A stretch of DNA of 64,000 bases, from the NCBI RefSeq assembly GCF_014279875.1, contig NZ_CP047952.1, forward strand, positions 1,674,001-1,738,000, written 5' to 3'. Position numbers and translations under genes: made by a program. Every line of letters starts with the position of its first letter. Position 1 is the first letter of the stretch. The stretch is from Synechococcus sp. MEDNS5. Lineage in GTDB: Bacteria; Cyanobacteriota; Cyanobacteriia; PCC-6307; Cyanobiaceae. This document shows, one piece after another, positions 42,863-52,731 of the stretch. The notes beneath the pieces were generated by a model. It did not search any database. It was not told the DNA's origin and was given only the letters and a program-made list of their open reading frames with translations.

Positions 42863-44290
42863 TCAGAGGGTCTCCATATCCAGGCCCTTGGGTTCGATGC
42901 GGTAGAGCCAGGTGATCACTGCACCCAGCAGGGACGTGATCACCAGAACGGACAACACCTTCTCCGTTCCCCAGGTCTGAATCAGTGTGGGAAAGAAAAA
43001 CGCCGTTAGCACCGCTCCCACCTTGCCCGATGCCGCGGCAAAGCCGGCTCCAAGCCCACGGATCTTGGTGGGAAACACCTCCCCGGCCATCAGATAGGTG
43101 GTGGCATTCGGGCCGAGATTGGTCATGAACTGGAACAGCAGGAATCCAGCAACGGTGAGAGGGAGGTTGGTGTGGCCACCAGCACCACCGAGAGACGCAA
43201 GGATCAAGCCAACCGCACAACCAATAAAGCCAGTGATCTGAAGCGGAATGCGCCCCCAACGATCGGCGAGAACGATGGCGGCTGCGATCCCCACGAGGAA
43301 GCCCACATCGATCAAGGCTGTGCCCTTGGCTCCGATCATGTCGTTCTGGATCAGATCGCCCACGGTGGTTGCCTGGTTCATCTCCCCGAACGCCATGGCG
43401 ATGATCACGGGCGTGAAGATGCCGATTCCATAGGTGGAGAGATCCTGGAGGAACCAGGGAACGGACGTGAGGATGGTGGCGCGAACGTACTTACCGCGGA
43501 ACAGCTTTATCCAATCGCGACTGCGCTGCTCTGGGGCGACCTCCTGAAGACGATCCACGCTGGCGAGGGAGAGGTTCTGACGGTTCAGCAACTTGCGCAA
43601 CTGTTTTTCCGCTTTCTCTGGCAACCCGCGACTCACCAACCAGTGGCTGCTTTCCGGCAGGAAGAACCTCCCCCACACCACCGCTGCCACGGGAACAACA
43701 GGCACCAGGAAAAAGAGTCTCCAGTCGTTAACACTGGGCATCGCACTGAGGATGATCGCCGCGATCGCCGTGCCCAACACCGCGCCGATCGCCTGAAAGC
43801 TGAACGCACCCAGCACCAGTCGCCCGCGGATGGCGGAAGGGATGCTCTCTGAAATCACGAGGTGCGCCGTTGGGTAGTCGGCGCCTAACGCCAGCCCGAT
43901 CACGAACAGGCTCAAGATGAGGATTTCTTTGGATGGTGCCGTCGCGGCAGCGATCAATGCCACGAGCAGCAGCACCATCTCCCCGATGAACACGGGCTTG
44001 CGCCCGAGGCGATCCGCCAGTCCGCCGAGCAGCAGTGCGCCAAACAGGATGCCGGCCAAGGTGGCGGCTGTCACGAACCCCTTGTCGAGATCACTGAGAT
44101 CGAAGTCTCTGGCGATCAGGGGCAAACCCACCCCCTGCATGAACACGATCAGGCCCTCGAAAAACTTCCCTGCTGTGGCCAGAGACCAAACCAGCCATTG
44201 CATGCCGGAAAGAGGAGGGCTGGCCAGAGGCGCACCGTCCTCCCAGCGGGGGATGTCCTCGATATGCGCTTGAACGGAGCGTTTCGACAT
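42863..44290 (-). CDS. MFS transporter, sugar-porter/SV2-like
   Basis: A 475-residue, 12-helix major facilitator. The loop motif GGLADRLGRKPVFIGE between helices 2 and 3 and LPESSHWLVSRGLPEKAEKQ after helix 6 are typical of the sugar porter and organic-anion groups; FPTKIRGLGAGF marks the second-half loop. The ATG at 44290 is preferred to the TTG/GTG just before it. It heads a run with the phytase-like and PhoX genes, which hints at transport of a phosphorus compound. That substrate is inference. Confidence 0.85.
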   Translation of the reverse strand: MSKRSVQAHIEDIPRWEDGAPLASPPLSGMQWLVWSLATAGKFFEGLIVFMQGVGLPLIARDFDLSDLDKGFVTAATLAGILFGALLLGGLADRLGRKPVFIGEMVLLLVALIAAATAPSKEILILSLFVIGLALGADYPTAHLVISESIPSAIRGRLVLGAFSFQAIGAVLGTAIAAIILSAMPSVNDWRLFFLVPVVPVAAVVWGRFFLPESSHWLVSRGLPEKAEKQLRKLLNRQNLSLASVDRLQEVAPEQRSRDWIKLFRGKYVRATILTSVPWFLQDLSTYGIGIFTPVIIAMAFGEMNQATTVGDLIQNDMIGAKGTALIDVGFLVGIAAAIVLADRWGRIPLQITGFIGCAVGLILASLGGAGGHTNLPLTVAGFLLFQFMTNLGPNATTYLMAGEVFPTKIRGLGAGFAAASGKVGAVLTAFFFPTLIQTWGTEKVLSVLVITSLLGAVITWLYRIEPKGLDMETL

Positions 44291-44349
44291 CACCAAATCC
44301 CAACCTCCCCACCTTGCGAAGAAGGCGAGAAGTCGGCACTAGGACGGGA

Positions 44350-45315
44350 TTAAGACTTGGGCACCAGCCAACGTGCTGATAGAACCCTGTCCGCCCACAC
44401 GCCACCGGCAGCCAACACATCCGCCAGGGTGACCACCAAGCGGTAACTCAACGCCACCGCCAGAAGCGGCGCTTCAGGAACCGACTGCCCCAGTCTCAGA
44501 AGAAGCATCGCCTCGAAAACGCCCAGGCCTCCCGGGGCTGCCGGCACCACCAATCCGGCCGTCCAGGCCAGGGCGAAAGCCGCCAGCCAGGCGGTGATCG
44601 GCAGCACCTGATTGAGGCCAAAGACATGCAGACAGGCCCAAAATCCTGAGAAACGGCAGGCCACAAACAGCAGCTCAGCCAGCAAGGGGCTCCATGGGTA
44701 GCCATCACGGCCGCTTCCGTACTGCTCGGGTTCAGTCAGAACACCTGACGAATCGTCCTGCACCCGATTGAGCTGGCGCAGCCGCTGACGCTCGAGGCGA
44801 CGCAACAGCGGCTCCCGCCAGCGAGGCAGGAGAAGCAAGGCCGGCAGGGGAGCGAGAAGCGCAAGTCCGCCCTGGAACCCTCCGAAAGGAACCCAGAGCA
44901 GGGCGGCGACAGCCATCACCATGGGCTCAAGCAACACGGAAACCAGAGCCGGGCCTGTACCGATGGAGGGTGCCAGTGCCCTCACGCGCTTCACGAAATG
45001 CCAGATCCCACCGGGGAGGTACTTGAGAAGATTGCTGCTGAGATAAAGCGGCAACAAGGGGGTCTGGCCAGTGCCATGCCCCAGCCAGAGCACAAGGACT
45101 CTCCAACTGACAGCATTCACCACCAGGCTGAGCCAACTGAGCCCGAGGGCCAGCATCAGCCACCACCAGCCGAGGGTCGAAATCGTGAGGCTGCGCAGGC
45201 CTGCCAGGTGCCCCTTCAGCGCCCAAGCGACAAACGAGAGGGTCAGCAGCGTCACCCACAGCTTCAGGCCACCGGGCACGGAGCCAGACCATGGAAAGAG
45301 TCGCAGCTTCAGCAT
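44350..45315 (-). CDS. UPF0104 / LPG-synthase-TM-like flippase-type membrane protein
   Basis: A 321-residue polytopic membrane protein with the two UPF0104 signatures: SSNLLKYLPGGIWHFVKRV in the middle of the first half and VVPAAPGGLGVFEAMLLLRL near the end. These are the marks of the membrane domain shared with lysylphosphatidylglycerol synthases, often glycolipid or lipid flippase-like proteins. There is no catalytic aminoacyl domain. It overlaps larC by 7 bases and is the last gene in that run. The substrate is unknown. Confidence 0.85.
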   Translation of the reverse strand: MLKLRLFPWSGSVPGGLKLWVTLLTLSFVAWALKGHLAGLRSLTISTLGWWWLMLALGLSWLSLVVNAVSWRVLVLWLGHGTGQTPLLPLYLSSNLLKYLPGGIWHFVKRVRALAPSIGTGPALVSVLLEPMVMAVAALLWVPFGGFQGGLALLAPLPALLLLPRWREPLLRRLERQRLRQLNRVQDDSSGVLTEPEQYGSGRDGYPWSPLLAELLFVACRFSGFWACLHVFGLNQVLPITAWLAAFALAWTAGLVVPAAPGGLGVFEAMLLLRLGQSVPEAPLLAVALSYRLVVTLADVLAAGGVWADRVLSARWLVPKS

Positions 45316-46529
45316 CGCCAGTCCTCACAGGGCTCGAACCCCTCACCATCCAGCTGCAGCTGACTGAGCAGCCGCGATGGGGACAATCCGCTCTGGTCGG
45401 CCAGCTGCTGCAGAGCATCGCGTTCCGGCTTGACCTCGAGATGGCCATCCGGACGCCGGGTCTGCTTGGCCGCCAGGTCCCCCCAGGACGTGGAGAGCGT
45501 TCCCCTGCGCCGGGGAAGCACCCAGCGCCCCTGGCGCCGTTCCCTCAGCCCCAGAGTTGGACTCTCCCGCCACCAGATCTGCCGCAGCCCCTCGGCAAAA
45601 TCCGCTCGCACCAAGGCGGTCACGGCCGTGCCAGCCCGGCCTTTCTTCATCTGAATGGGAGCACAGGCCACATCCTGAGCCCCACCGCTGCGAAGCTGCT
45701 CAACCAACCAGGCGATGGCTTCAGCTGAGGCATCATCAATCCAGGCCTCCTGCACCACCAGGTCCTGCCACTGGGGTTGATCCGACGCAGAGCGCTGAGC
45801 AGGCTTCATCTGGATCAGACGCAACAGGTTGGGACGATCCAGTTGGCGATGCCCCAGCCCGATCCCTGTCGCGACCGGCTCAAGCACCGATGGCCAACCA
45901 AATCCATCAGCCTGGACGGCAATGAGTGCCAACCCTGTGGGTGTGGTGAGTTCGGCTTCAGGCCACTCCATGCCGCAGCGCAGGGTCAACCCATGCCGCC
46001 GGGCCAACTCCAGCACCGCAGGAGCGGGAACGGGCAGCACCCCATGGGCCGTGGTCACCGTGCCCCGACCAGCCGGTGGGGGCTGGCAAAGCAAGGAACT
46101 GACCTGCAGATGCTCCAGGGCAGCACACACTCCCACCACATCGACAAGGCTGTCGATCGCTCCCACTTCATGGAAATGAACTGCCTCAGGGTCGGTGCCA
46201 TGCACCGCTGCTTCGGCCTGAGCAAGGGCTTCAAACACCGAAAGAACCCGCTGGCGCAACGGTGCAGCCAGGGGGGAGCTGCTGATGCGGTCACGCAGCT
46301 CACGCCAGTGCCGATGAGGCGGTTCCGCTTCCGTGCTCTCAACCACGAGCCGCAAACCACGCAAACCGCAGCTGGACGCCTCCTCAACCCTGAGGCTGTA
46401 GGCATGAGCGAAACCAAGCTGGTGCAGCGGCCGATGGATCACCTCCTCAGGAACGCCGAGATCCAGGCAGGCCGCTAGCAGCATGTCTCCGGCGAGGCCG
46501 GTGGGACAGTCCACAAACAGGGAGGTCAT
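45309..46529 (-). CDS. larC: LarC-type nickel-pincer cofactor enzyme (DUF111)
   Basis: The 406-residue protein begins FVDCPTGLAGDMLLAACLDLG, the LarC/DUF111 signature, and continues with HFHEVGAIDSLVDVVG and LPVPAPAVLELARR, with conserved His and Asp residues. LarC inserts nickel into the pincer nucleotide cofactor of lactate racemase and related enzymes. No larA, larB or larE is in the window. The ATG overlaps the upstream M41-like gene (ATGA) and its end overlaps the UPF0104 gene. The function in this strain is not established by context. Confidence 0.9.
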   Translation of the reverse strand: MTSLFVDCPTGLAGDMLLAACLDLGVPEEVIHRPLHQLGFAHAYSLRVEEASSCGLRGLRLVVESTEAEPPHRHWRELRDRISSSPLAAPLRQRVLSVFEALAQAEAAVHGTDPEAVHFHEVGAIDSLVDVVGVCAALEHLQVSSLLCQPPPAGRGTVTTAHGVLPVPAPAVLELARRHGLTLRCGMEWPEAELTTPTGLALIAVQADGFGWPSVLEPVATGIGLGHRQLDRPNLLRLIQMKPAQRSASDQPQWQDLVVQEAWIDDASAEAIAWLVEQLRSGGAQDVACAPIQMKKGRAGTAVTALVRADFAEGLRQIWWRESPTLGLRERRQGRWVLPRRRGTLSTSWGDLAAKQTRRPDGHLEVKPERDALQQLADQSGLSPSRLLSQLQLDGEGFEPCEDWRC

Positions 46530-47164
46530 GCCGCCTCCGGTTCCAGGCCCTCCAGCAGCCGTTCGGCCACAGCCTCAAGATCATCGCGATGACGGCGCAG
46601 AAATTGCTCCACTTCTCGCCGCGCCCGGCGTTGCTCCCGTTGTGCTGTCTCCACGTCTTGCCCGGAAAGGCCCCAGATCCGTCCGAGCAAAGCCCGGTCA
46701 TCCTCGCCTCCCCGCGCTGCCCCCTCGAGCAACACCTCAGCCACGATGCCCGCCTGCAGAACCCGACTCCAGCGGCGCAGCTCCTCAAGGGGCAGGCGTG
46801 CATGGTCTGGAAGTGCGAACTCGGTGGCCCCGTTGCAACGCAAACCGGCCTCCAGGCAAGCCCGCGTTCCAACCAGCACTCGTTTCACACCCATCTGCTC
46901 ATCGCGGGCCACGAGCCAGTGACCCGCTTCATGGCGTGCCACCCGGCGCAACCGGGCTTTCCCCCCCGGAAGCGCTTCGGCCACCAGGTGCCCGCCCATT
47001 CCTTCGAGCTGGGAGGCATCCACCGTGAGTCCAAGCAGCCCACCGCCGATCAGAAGGGCGATCCACGCCGGAGACAAGCCAACGAGCGGCCCGAACACAG
47101 CCAAGGCAGTGCAGCCAGCAACGGCAAGACCCGCAGTGGTGGACGACACAGGCGACGACGCCAT
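46526..47164 (-). CDS. Free-standing M41 (FtsH-type) peptidase-like membrane protein
   Basis: A 212-residue protein with two N-terminal membrane segments (about 11-48), then an FtsH-like peptidase domain: the HEAGH zinc site at 78-82 (VARHEAGHWLVARDE) and a later GGEDD at about 152-156 that fits the third ligand region (normally GAxxD). No AAA+ domain is present, although FtsH peptidases need one. It ends with a charged helix (QREQRRARREVEQFLRRH). It overlaps larC by four bases and its upstream neighbour by one. Whether it is an active protease or works with another ATPase is open. Confidence 0.78.
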   Translation of the reverse strand: MASSPVSSTTAGLAVAGCTALAVFGPLVGLSPAWIALLIGGGLLGLTVDASQLEGMGGHLVAEALPGGKARLRRVARHEAGHWLVARDEQMGVKRVLVGTRACLEAGLRCNGATEFALPDHARLPLEELRRWSRVLQAGIVAEVLLEGAARGGEDDRALLGRIWGLSGQDVETAQREQRRARREVEQFLRRHRDDLEAVAERLLEGLEPEAA

Positions 47165-47814
47165 CAGCTGCCGACCGGTCGCGTGCTGGATGCACCGCGG
47201 CGGGCTGAACCACCGCGTCCCCCTTTACCGCCGCGTGTGGGCATTGGAGCAATGACTTCCGAGGATTCGATCTGAAGCAACTGCCCCTGTCGGCGCACAT
47301 CAAGGCTGACGAAATGGCGCAGATGCTCCAAAGCCAGCTCGCCCTTGAGCTGAAGCTTGAAGGGAAGAGGCCGAAAGCCATCGGCTCGGGGTTGCTGACG
47401 CACCTTCACCACCACATCCGCAGTCTCGGCCTTGGTGTAAATGAGCTCCCCGCGAATGGAAAAGTAGTCATCACCTTCAGGCAACGTGTCCTCGGCGGGA
47501 GCACTGTCCTCAGCGTCATCCGAGCGCGACAGCGTGCTGGGTTCCCAAATCCCGGCGATTTGAAGATGCAGATGCTCCTCTTCTCGGCAGCGGGGGTACA
47601 CAACCCACAGATGGGGCTGACTCATATCCAGATGTCGGCGCATCAACGTGAGCATCCGTCCGAGCACCACACAGTCCAGGGCCTGGCCATCGGCATCGAT
47701 GAGCTGTCCGCGCGTGGACTTGTCGTCGGAGTCAGCACGGAACTCTCCGCGCACCACACCAATGGCCCTGTACTGAAGCGGCTCAGTCACCGCGGGAATG
47801 GGATGGTCGCGCAT
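47164..47814 (-). CDS. Conserved cyanobacterial protein of unknown function
   Basis: A 216-residue soluble protein with no signal. It has a beta-rich core (YRAIGVVRGEFRADSD, HLWVVYPRCREEEHLHLQIAG, DDYFSIRGELIYTKAE) and a basic Gly/Arg-rich tail (TRGGKGGRGGSARRGAS) that looks suited to nucleic acid binding. I do not recognise a named family. Its stop touches the start of the M41-like gene. The ATG at 47814 gives MRDHPIPAV; the frame opens at 47829. Confidence 0.65.
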   Translation of the reverse strand: MRDHPIPAVTEPLQYRAIGVVRGEFRADSDDKSTRGQLIDADGQALDCVVLGRMLTLMRRHLDMSQPHLWVVYPRCREEEHLHLQIAGIWEPSTLSRSDDAEDSAPAEDTLPEGDDYFSIRGELIYTKAETADVVVKVRQQPRADGFRPLPFKLQLKGELALEHLRHFVSLDVRRQGQLLQIESSEVIAPMPTRGGKGGRGGSARRGASSTRPVGS

Positions 47815-47893
47815 TGGTATTAAGGGCATTCACTAGCCCGGAAGGACTCTAGCCAGCGCTAGGGATTCCCTTCAGACTGTGACCTGATCACGC

Positions 47894-48658
47894 ATGTCCG
47901 TGGCAGGGCTCCGCGACACACGCATCCGGAACTCCCTTCTGCTCATGCTGGGGATCGGCCTCAGCCTGCTGAGCGGATGGGTTGTGGCCAACAACGGATT
48001 ACAGCCGCTCCAGAGCCATCGCAAGAATCAGGACAGGACTGCACCAGCCAGCGCAAGCCTGGAGCTGATCAGCGCACAGGTTTCGGCGCATCCGCGCGAC
48101 TGGCGATGGGCGGTTCTGCTGGCAAGAACTCAGCTCAGCCAAGGGGATCAAGAGGCTGCAACGCTTACGTTGAAACGGCTGCGTGCGCTTCATCCCAACC
48201 ACCCGGATGTGATCGCACTGAGCAGCCTCCTGGCCCTGAAGAAGGGGCAACTGAAACCGGAGGTGGATCAGCTAAAGAAGCTGTTCCAGCAATCCACGCC
48301 AAAGCAGCGGCTGAAACTTGGCCTAATGCTGGCAGATCTGCAGCGTCAGGCCGGAGAGCTGACAGGAGCGCGATCCAGCTATGAGCTGTTAATTAAGGAA
48401 AACCCAGACCGCGCCGAACCATTGCTGGCGTTGGCACTTTTAAAGCGCGATCAAGGTGAGGGCGACCGGGCATTGACCCTCTTGCGGCAGGCTGAACGCC
48501 TGGAAGGTGGAGGGGAGCTCGATCAGCGCACGTTGGAGTCCACCAAGCTGAGTTGGGCGTTGGAAGCAGCGCGCAACCAGTCGAGCGCCCGTCGGCTAGC
48601 GATTAAGGAAGAGTCCCAGCCGTCCCAGCAGAAGGAGCAGGCTGTTCGAGAGCCTTGA
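47894..48658 (+). CDS. Membrane-anchored TPR-like protein
   Basis: The 254-residue protein has an N-terminal membrane anchor (NSLLLMLGIGLSLLSGWVVANN) and then helical repeats with TPR spacing: WRWAVLLARTQLSQGDQEAA, then LGLMLADLQRQAGELTGARS, and PLLALALLKRDQGEGDRALT. This suggests a cytoplasmic-facing or periplasmic protein-interaction scaffold. It diverges from the gene at 47814 and overlaps the convergent small exported gene by 56 bases. Confidence 0.75.
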   Translation: MSVAGLRDTRIRNSLLLMLGIGLSLLSGWVVANNGLQPLQSHRKNQDRTAPASASLELISAQVSAHPRDWRWAVLLARTQLSQGDQEAATLTLKRLRALHPNHPDVIALSSLLALKKGQLKPEVDQLKKLFQQSTPKQRLKLGLMLADLQRQAGELTGARSSYELLIKENPDRAEPLLALALLKRDQGEGDRALTLLRQAERLEGGGELDQRTLESTKLSWALEAARNQSSARRLAIKEESQPSQQKEQAVREP

Positions 48659-48929
48659 GTGCCGCGTCGATCGCATCCACAGGGTCGGTGGCATCGTTGA
48701 GCGATGTGGCCTGACGCAGGCGCTGCATCAACTGCATTGGATTGGTGGCGTCCAGCACCGATCCTTCGCTGTTATTGCCCGATGTTGTGTCCAGGATTCC
48801 CCGATCATTATTCGTCTCGAAACTCGGGCCTGTCTCGGAGAGAGACGTCTGGGCAGCGGCTGGCAAAGGAGCCAGCAGCAGAACGGACCATGCCACCGAC
48901 AGTGCTCCGGATTTCAACAGAGAGGGCAT
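48603..48929 (-). CDS. Small exported protein, hypothetical
   Basis: A 108-residue protein from an ATG at 48929 with a signal peptide (SVAWSVLLLAPLPAAAQT, cleavage after AAA-Q) and a low-complexity, Asn/Ser/Asp-rich mature part ending in a helix (MQLMQRLRQATSLND, DAIDAALKALEQ). The function is unknown. Its 3' part is read antisense to the end of the TPR gene for 56 bases. Confidence 0.55.
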   Translation of the reverse strand: MPSLLKSGALSVAWSVLLLAPLPAAAQTSLSETGPSFETNNDRGILDTTSGNNSEGSVLDATNPMQLMQRLRQATSLNDATDPVDAIDAALKALEQPAPSAGTAGTLP

Positions 48930-48989
48930 TGGTCGACTCCGAGCCAGGACTGCGATGCTAAGGGTCACTGGCCATTAACAACAGGGTCT

Positions 48990-49820
48990 GTGCAGATCGC
49001 CAGCTGGAACGTCAACTCCGTACGGACCCGTCTGGGGCATGTTCTCAGCTGGTTGGATCGGAACAGTGTCGATGTGCTCGCCCTTCAGGAAACCAAAGTT
49101 GACGATCCTTTATTTCCGTTGGAACCATTCCAGGAGAGGGGTTACCACGTCAGCATTCACGGGCAGAAGTCCTATAACGGCGTTGCTCTGATCAGTCGCC
49201 AGCCCCTCGAGGATGTGCGCCTTGGCTTTACGGGCGAATTGCCTGATGACGCGGACGCCGAAGAGCTTGGTGCTCAAAAGCGCGTGATCAGCGCTCTTGT
49301 GGATGGCATACGGGTGGTGAATCTCTATGTGCCGAATGGTTCGAGCCTGCGTTCAGAGAAGTACAACTACAAGCTCAACTGGATGGGCTGCCTGGAGCGC
49401 TATCTGCGGTCTGCGGAAACCAGGGATGAACCCCTCTGTGTAGTGGGTGACTTCAATATCGGGCCGGAAGCGAGGGATCTCCACAACCCCGATCGACTCA
49501 CCGGAGGCATCATGGCCTCCGAGGCGGAGCGAGAGGCTCTCCTCAAGGTGCTCGGATCCAATCTGGGGGACGCCTTTCGCCTGTTTGAATCAGGCAGCGG
49601 ACACTGGAGCTGGTGGGACTACCGCAGCGGAGCCTGGAACCGCGACAGCGGATGGCGGATCGACCACATCTATCTGAGCAGTGATCTGCAGGAACTGGCC
49701 CGAAGCTGCAGCATCGACAAAGAAGAGCGGGGCAGGGAGCAACCGAGCGACCATGCTCCGGTGGTGGTGGATCTGGCCTGGGACTTCGGCGATGAGGGCG
49801 AAGACACAGAGCTCGATTAA
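48990..49820 (+). CDS. xth: Exodeoxyribonuclease III / AP endonuclease
   Basis: A 276-residue Xth-type nuclease that cuts DNA at abasic sites. The motifs are IASWNVNSVRTRL (N-terminal Asn), VLALQETKVDD (Glu metal site), VVNLYVPNGSS, VVGDFNIGPEARD (Asp, Asn) and RIDHIYLS, with SDHAPVVVDL giving the final Asp-His. It starts at a GTG. It overlaps glcD by four bases, tail to tail. Confidence 0.95.
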   Translation: MQIASWNVNSVRTRLGHVLSWLDRNSVDVLALQETKVDDPLFPLEPFQERGYHVSIHGQKSYNGVALISRQPLEDVRLGFTGELPDDADAEELGAQKRVISALVDGIRVVNLYVPNGSSLRSEKYNYKLNWMGCLERYLRSAETRDEPLCVVGDFNIGPEARDLHNPDRLTGGIMASEAEREALLKVLGSNLGDAFRLFESGSGHWSWWDYRSGAWNRDSGWRIDHIYLSSDLQELARSCSIDKEERGREQPSDHAPVVVDLAWDFGDEGEDTELD

Positions 49821-51334
49821 TAAACCAGAGCCTCGTCGGGCAACCGACGCCCGGAGCGCTCCAAGGCGACGAAGCGCCGCTGCGATTCACCACAGCTCTT
49901 CGGAGTGGGGAAGATCTTGCCCGGATTGGCCAGACCGTCGGGATCAAAGGCCAAGCGCAGTCGCTTCATCGTTGCGAGATCGTCCTCGCTGAACATGCGA
50001 TCAAGGAAACAACGCTTGTCGCTGCCTACGCCGTGTTCTCCACTGATGCTTCCCCCTGCCGCAAGGCAGAGCTCCATGATGGCGGCACCAAGGGTCTTCA
50101 CCTTCGCGTTCACACCGGGATCCGAGGCCCGATAAAGGATGAGGGGGTGAAGGTTGCCATCACCGGCGTGAAACACATTGGCCACCACTAGACCATGCTC
50201 AGCACTGAGGCGGTCGATGGCAGCCAGAACGGACGGAAGGGCCGTTCGCGGAACGACGCCATCCTGCAGGTAGTAGCTGGGGCACTGGCGCCCCAGAGCC
50301 GAGATCGCACTTTTTCGGCCCTTCCAGAGCCTGGCGCGCTCGGTTTCATCCCAGGCCTCTCGCACCCGCCCTGCTCCTGCCTCGCGGCAGAGGCTGATGG
50401 CCAGCGTCACAGCCTCCTTCACTTCAAGGGCCTGGCCATCCAGCTCAATCAAAAGAACAGCACCAGCGTCCGGGGGGTATTCCTCCTCGCCGAAGGCGGC
50501 ATTGACCGCTGCAATACAGGTGTGATCCATGATCTCCAAACCGGCAGGCAGCACTCCGGCAGACGTGATCCGTCGTACGGCCTCACCCGCCGCTTCCATA
50601 GAAGGAAAGTCGGCCAGCAGCACGGCAACCTCCTGGGGCGCCGGCAACAAACGCAAGGTGATCTCCGTGGCGATTCCCAGCGTGCCTTCGCTGCCGATGA
50701 ATGCTCCGCGCAGATCGATGGCACAGGTCTCCGAGAGCTCTCCCCCCAGTTGTGTGACCTGGCCATCAGGCAACACCACCTGCATCGACAACACGTGATT
50801 GCTCGTGACTCCGTACTTAAGGCAGTGCACGCCGCCGGAGTTCTCAGCAACATTCCCACCGATGCTGCAGACCACCTGGCTGGAGGGATCGGGCGCGTAA
50901 TAGAAGCCATCACCAGCCACTGCACGGGTCACCCAGCTGTTGATCACGCCGGGTTCCACGGTGATCGTCTGGTTGCTGAGATCCACGTCGAGAATTCTGC
51001 GCATCCGGCTGGTCACAATCAAAAGCGCCTCCTCTTCCACCAGGGCGCCTCCAGACAGTCCGGTCCCGCTGCCCCTGGCAACAAAGGGGATGGAATGGTG
51101 ATGACAGGCAGCCACGATGGCTGCAACCTCATCGGTGCTTCTGGGAAGCACCGCAAGTGGAGGCGCATGGCGATCCATGGTGAGCCCGTCGCAGTCGTAA
51201 ACAAGGAGTTCTTCGCGGCGCGAGACCACAGCCTTGGGATCAAGAAACCGCTTCAGATCACGCTCAAGTGCTGCCCAGTCGTGAACCACTCCCGGTCTGC
51301 AAGACGCCCATAACCTAGAGAGCAAACGTGTCAA
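49817..51334 (-). CDS. glcD: Glycolate oxidase subunit GlcD (FAD-linked oxidase)
   Basis: A 505-residue FAD-binding type 4 oxidase. The FAD domain has [33 protein letters not shown] and [17 protein letters not shown]; the C-terminal cap has [12 protein letters not shown] and [10 protein letters not shown], both typical of GlcD/LDH-D. GlcD with GlcE and GlcF oxidises photorespiratory glycolate to glyoxylate; the other subunits are not adjacent. The N-terminal about 15 residues are unlike the family, and a GTG at about VVHDWAAL is an alternative start. Confidence 0.9.
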   Translation of the reverse strand: MTRLLSRLWASCRPGVVHDWAALERDLKRFLDPKAVVSRREELLVYDCDGLTMDRHAPPLAVLPRSTDEVAAIVAACHHHSIPFVARGSGTGLSGGALVEEEALLIVTSRMRRILDVDLSNQTITVEPGVINSWVTRAVAGDGFYYAPDPSSQVVCSIGGNVAENSGGVHCLKYGVTSNHVLSMQVVLPDGQVTQLGGELSETCAIDLRGAFIGSEGTLGIATEITLRLLPAPQEVAVLLADFPSMEAAGEAVRRITSAGVLPAGLEIMDHTCIAAVNAAFGEEEYPPDAGAVLLIELDGQALEVKEAVTLAISLCREAGAGRVREAWDETERARLWKGRKSAISALGRQCPSYYLQDGVVPRTALPSVLAAIDRLSAEHGLVVANVFHAGDGNLHPLILYRASDPGVNAKVKTLGAAIMELCLAAGGSISGEHGVGSDKRCFLDRMFSEDDLATMKRLRLAFDPDGLANPGKIFPTPKSCGESQRRFVALERSGRRLPDEALVY

Positions 51335-51409
51335 ACCCTGCCTTCCGAAACAGTTCCAGCAATTTGGGTCGTTCTTGGGTCAGGATGTTGCACGGTTTGC
51401 ATCGGCCCA

Positions 51410-52726
51410 TTGGCTTCCGCCCCTGTGACTGCACCCACCCTCAACACAACCCGCTCCCAGGAGTTGTTCAGTGCCGCACAGGCCCTGATGCCCGGTGGCG
51501 TGAGCTCTCCGGTGAGGGCATTTCGTTCCGTGGGAGGGCAACCGATCGTTTTCGATCGGGTCAAGGGGCCTTATGCCTGGGATGTGGATGGAAATAAATA
51601 CATCGACTACATCGGCAGCTGGGGGCCTGCCATCTGCGGCCATGCCCACCCTGAGGTGATCAGCGCTCTCCAGGAAGCGATTGAAAAAGGCACGAGCTTC
51701 GGCGCTCCGTGTGCACTTGAAAACACCCTGGCGGAGATGGTGATCGACGCCGTCCCCAGCGTGGAGATGGTGCGCTTCGTGAACAGCGGCACAGAGGCCT
51801 GCATGGCGGTGCTGCGTCTGATGCGTGCCTTCACCGGTCGCGACAAGGTGATCAAATTTGAAGGCTGCTACCACGGGCACGCGGACATGTTCCTCGTGAA
51901 GGCTGGCTCTGGAGTGGCCACCCTCGGACTCCCCGACTCTCCCGGCGTACCCAGAAGCACCACAGCCAACACTCTCACCGCTCCCTACAACGACCTGGAA
52001 GCGGTCAAGCAGCTGTTTGCTGAAAATCCAGACGCCATCTCTGGAGTGATCCTTGAGCCAATTGTGGGCAATGCTGGGTTCATCCAACCCGAACCAGGCT
52101 TTCTCGAGGGTCTGCGGGAGCTCACGAAGGAGCATGGAGCTCTGCTGGTTTTCGACGAAGTGATGACCGGATTCCGTATCAGTTACGGGGGAGCCCAGGC
52201 ACATTTCGGTGTCACTCCGGACCTCACTACCATGGGCAAGGTGATCGGTGGCGGCCTGCCAGTGGGTGCCTACGGCGGACGCCGCGACATCATGGAGATG
52301 GTGGCTCCCGCCGGCCCGATGTACCAGGCGGGCACCCTGAGCGGCAATCCTCTGGCCATGACCGCTGGCATCAAGACGCTGGAACTGCTCCGTCAGCCAG
52401 GCAGCTACGAAAAGCTGACTGCGACCACCGAAAAACTCATCGCTGGTATCAAGGAAGCAGCATCAGCCGCCGGCCTGGCGATCACCGGGGGCAGTGTCAG
52501 CGCAATGTTCGGATTCTTCCTCTGCGAGGGTCCGGTTCGCAATTTCGAAGAAGCGAAAGCCACAGACGCTGAACGCTTCGGCAAGCTGCATCGGGCGATG
52601 CTGCAACGCGGTGTCTACCTGGCACCCTCAGCATTCGAAGCCGGATTCACCTCACTGGCGCATTCCGACGGCGATATCGAAGCAACGCTTCAGGCATTCC
52701 GCGAATCATTCGCTGAAATCGCTTAA
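51410..52726 (+). CDS. hemL: Glutamate-1-semialdehyde 2,1-aminomutase
   Basis: HemL is a PLP enzyme making 5-aminolevulinate for haem and chlorophyll. Family stretches are [66 protein letters not shown] and the PLP lysine in [18 protein letters not shown]. The 438 residues are normal. The first codon is a TTG; a GTG at 51425 is an alternative. The porin gene follows after 5 bases. Confidence 0.96.
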   Translation: MASAPVTAPTLNTTRSQELFSAAQALMPGGVSSPVRAFRSVGGQPIVFDRVKGPYAWDVDGNKYIDYIGSWGPAICGHAHPEVISALQEAIEKGTSFGAPCALENTLAEMVIDAVPSVEMVRFVNSGTEACMAVLRLMRAFTGRDKVIKFEGCYHGHADMFLVKAGSGVATLGLPDSPGVPRSTTANTLTAPYNDLEAVKQLFAENPDAISGVILEPIVGNAGFIQPEPGFLEGLRELTKEHGALLVFDEVMTGFRISYGGAQAHFGVTPDLTTMGKVIGGGLPVGAYGGRRDIMEMVAPAGPMYQAGTLSGNPLAMTAGIKTLELLRQPGSYEKLTATTEKLIAGIKEAASAAGLAITGGSVSAMFGFFLCEGPVRNFEEAKATDAERFGKLHRAMLQRGVYLAPSAFEAGFTSLAHSDGDIEATLQAFRESFAEIA

Positions 52727-52731
52727 ACCCA

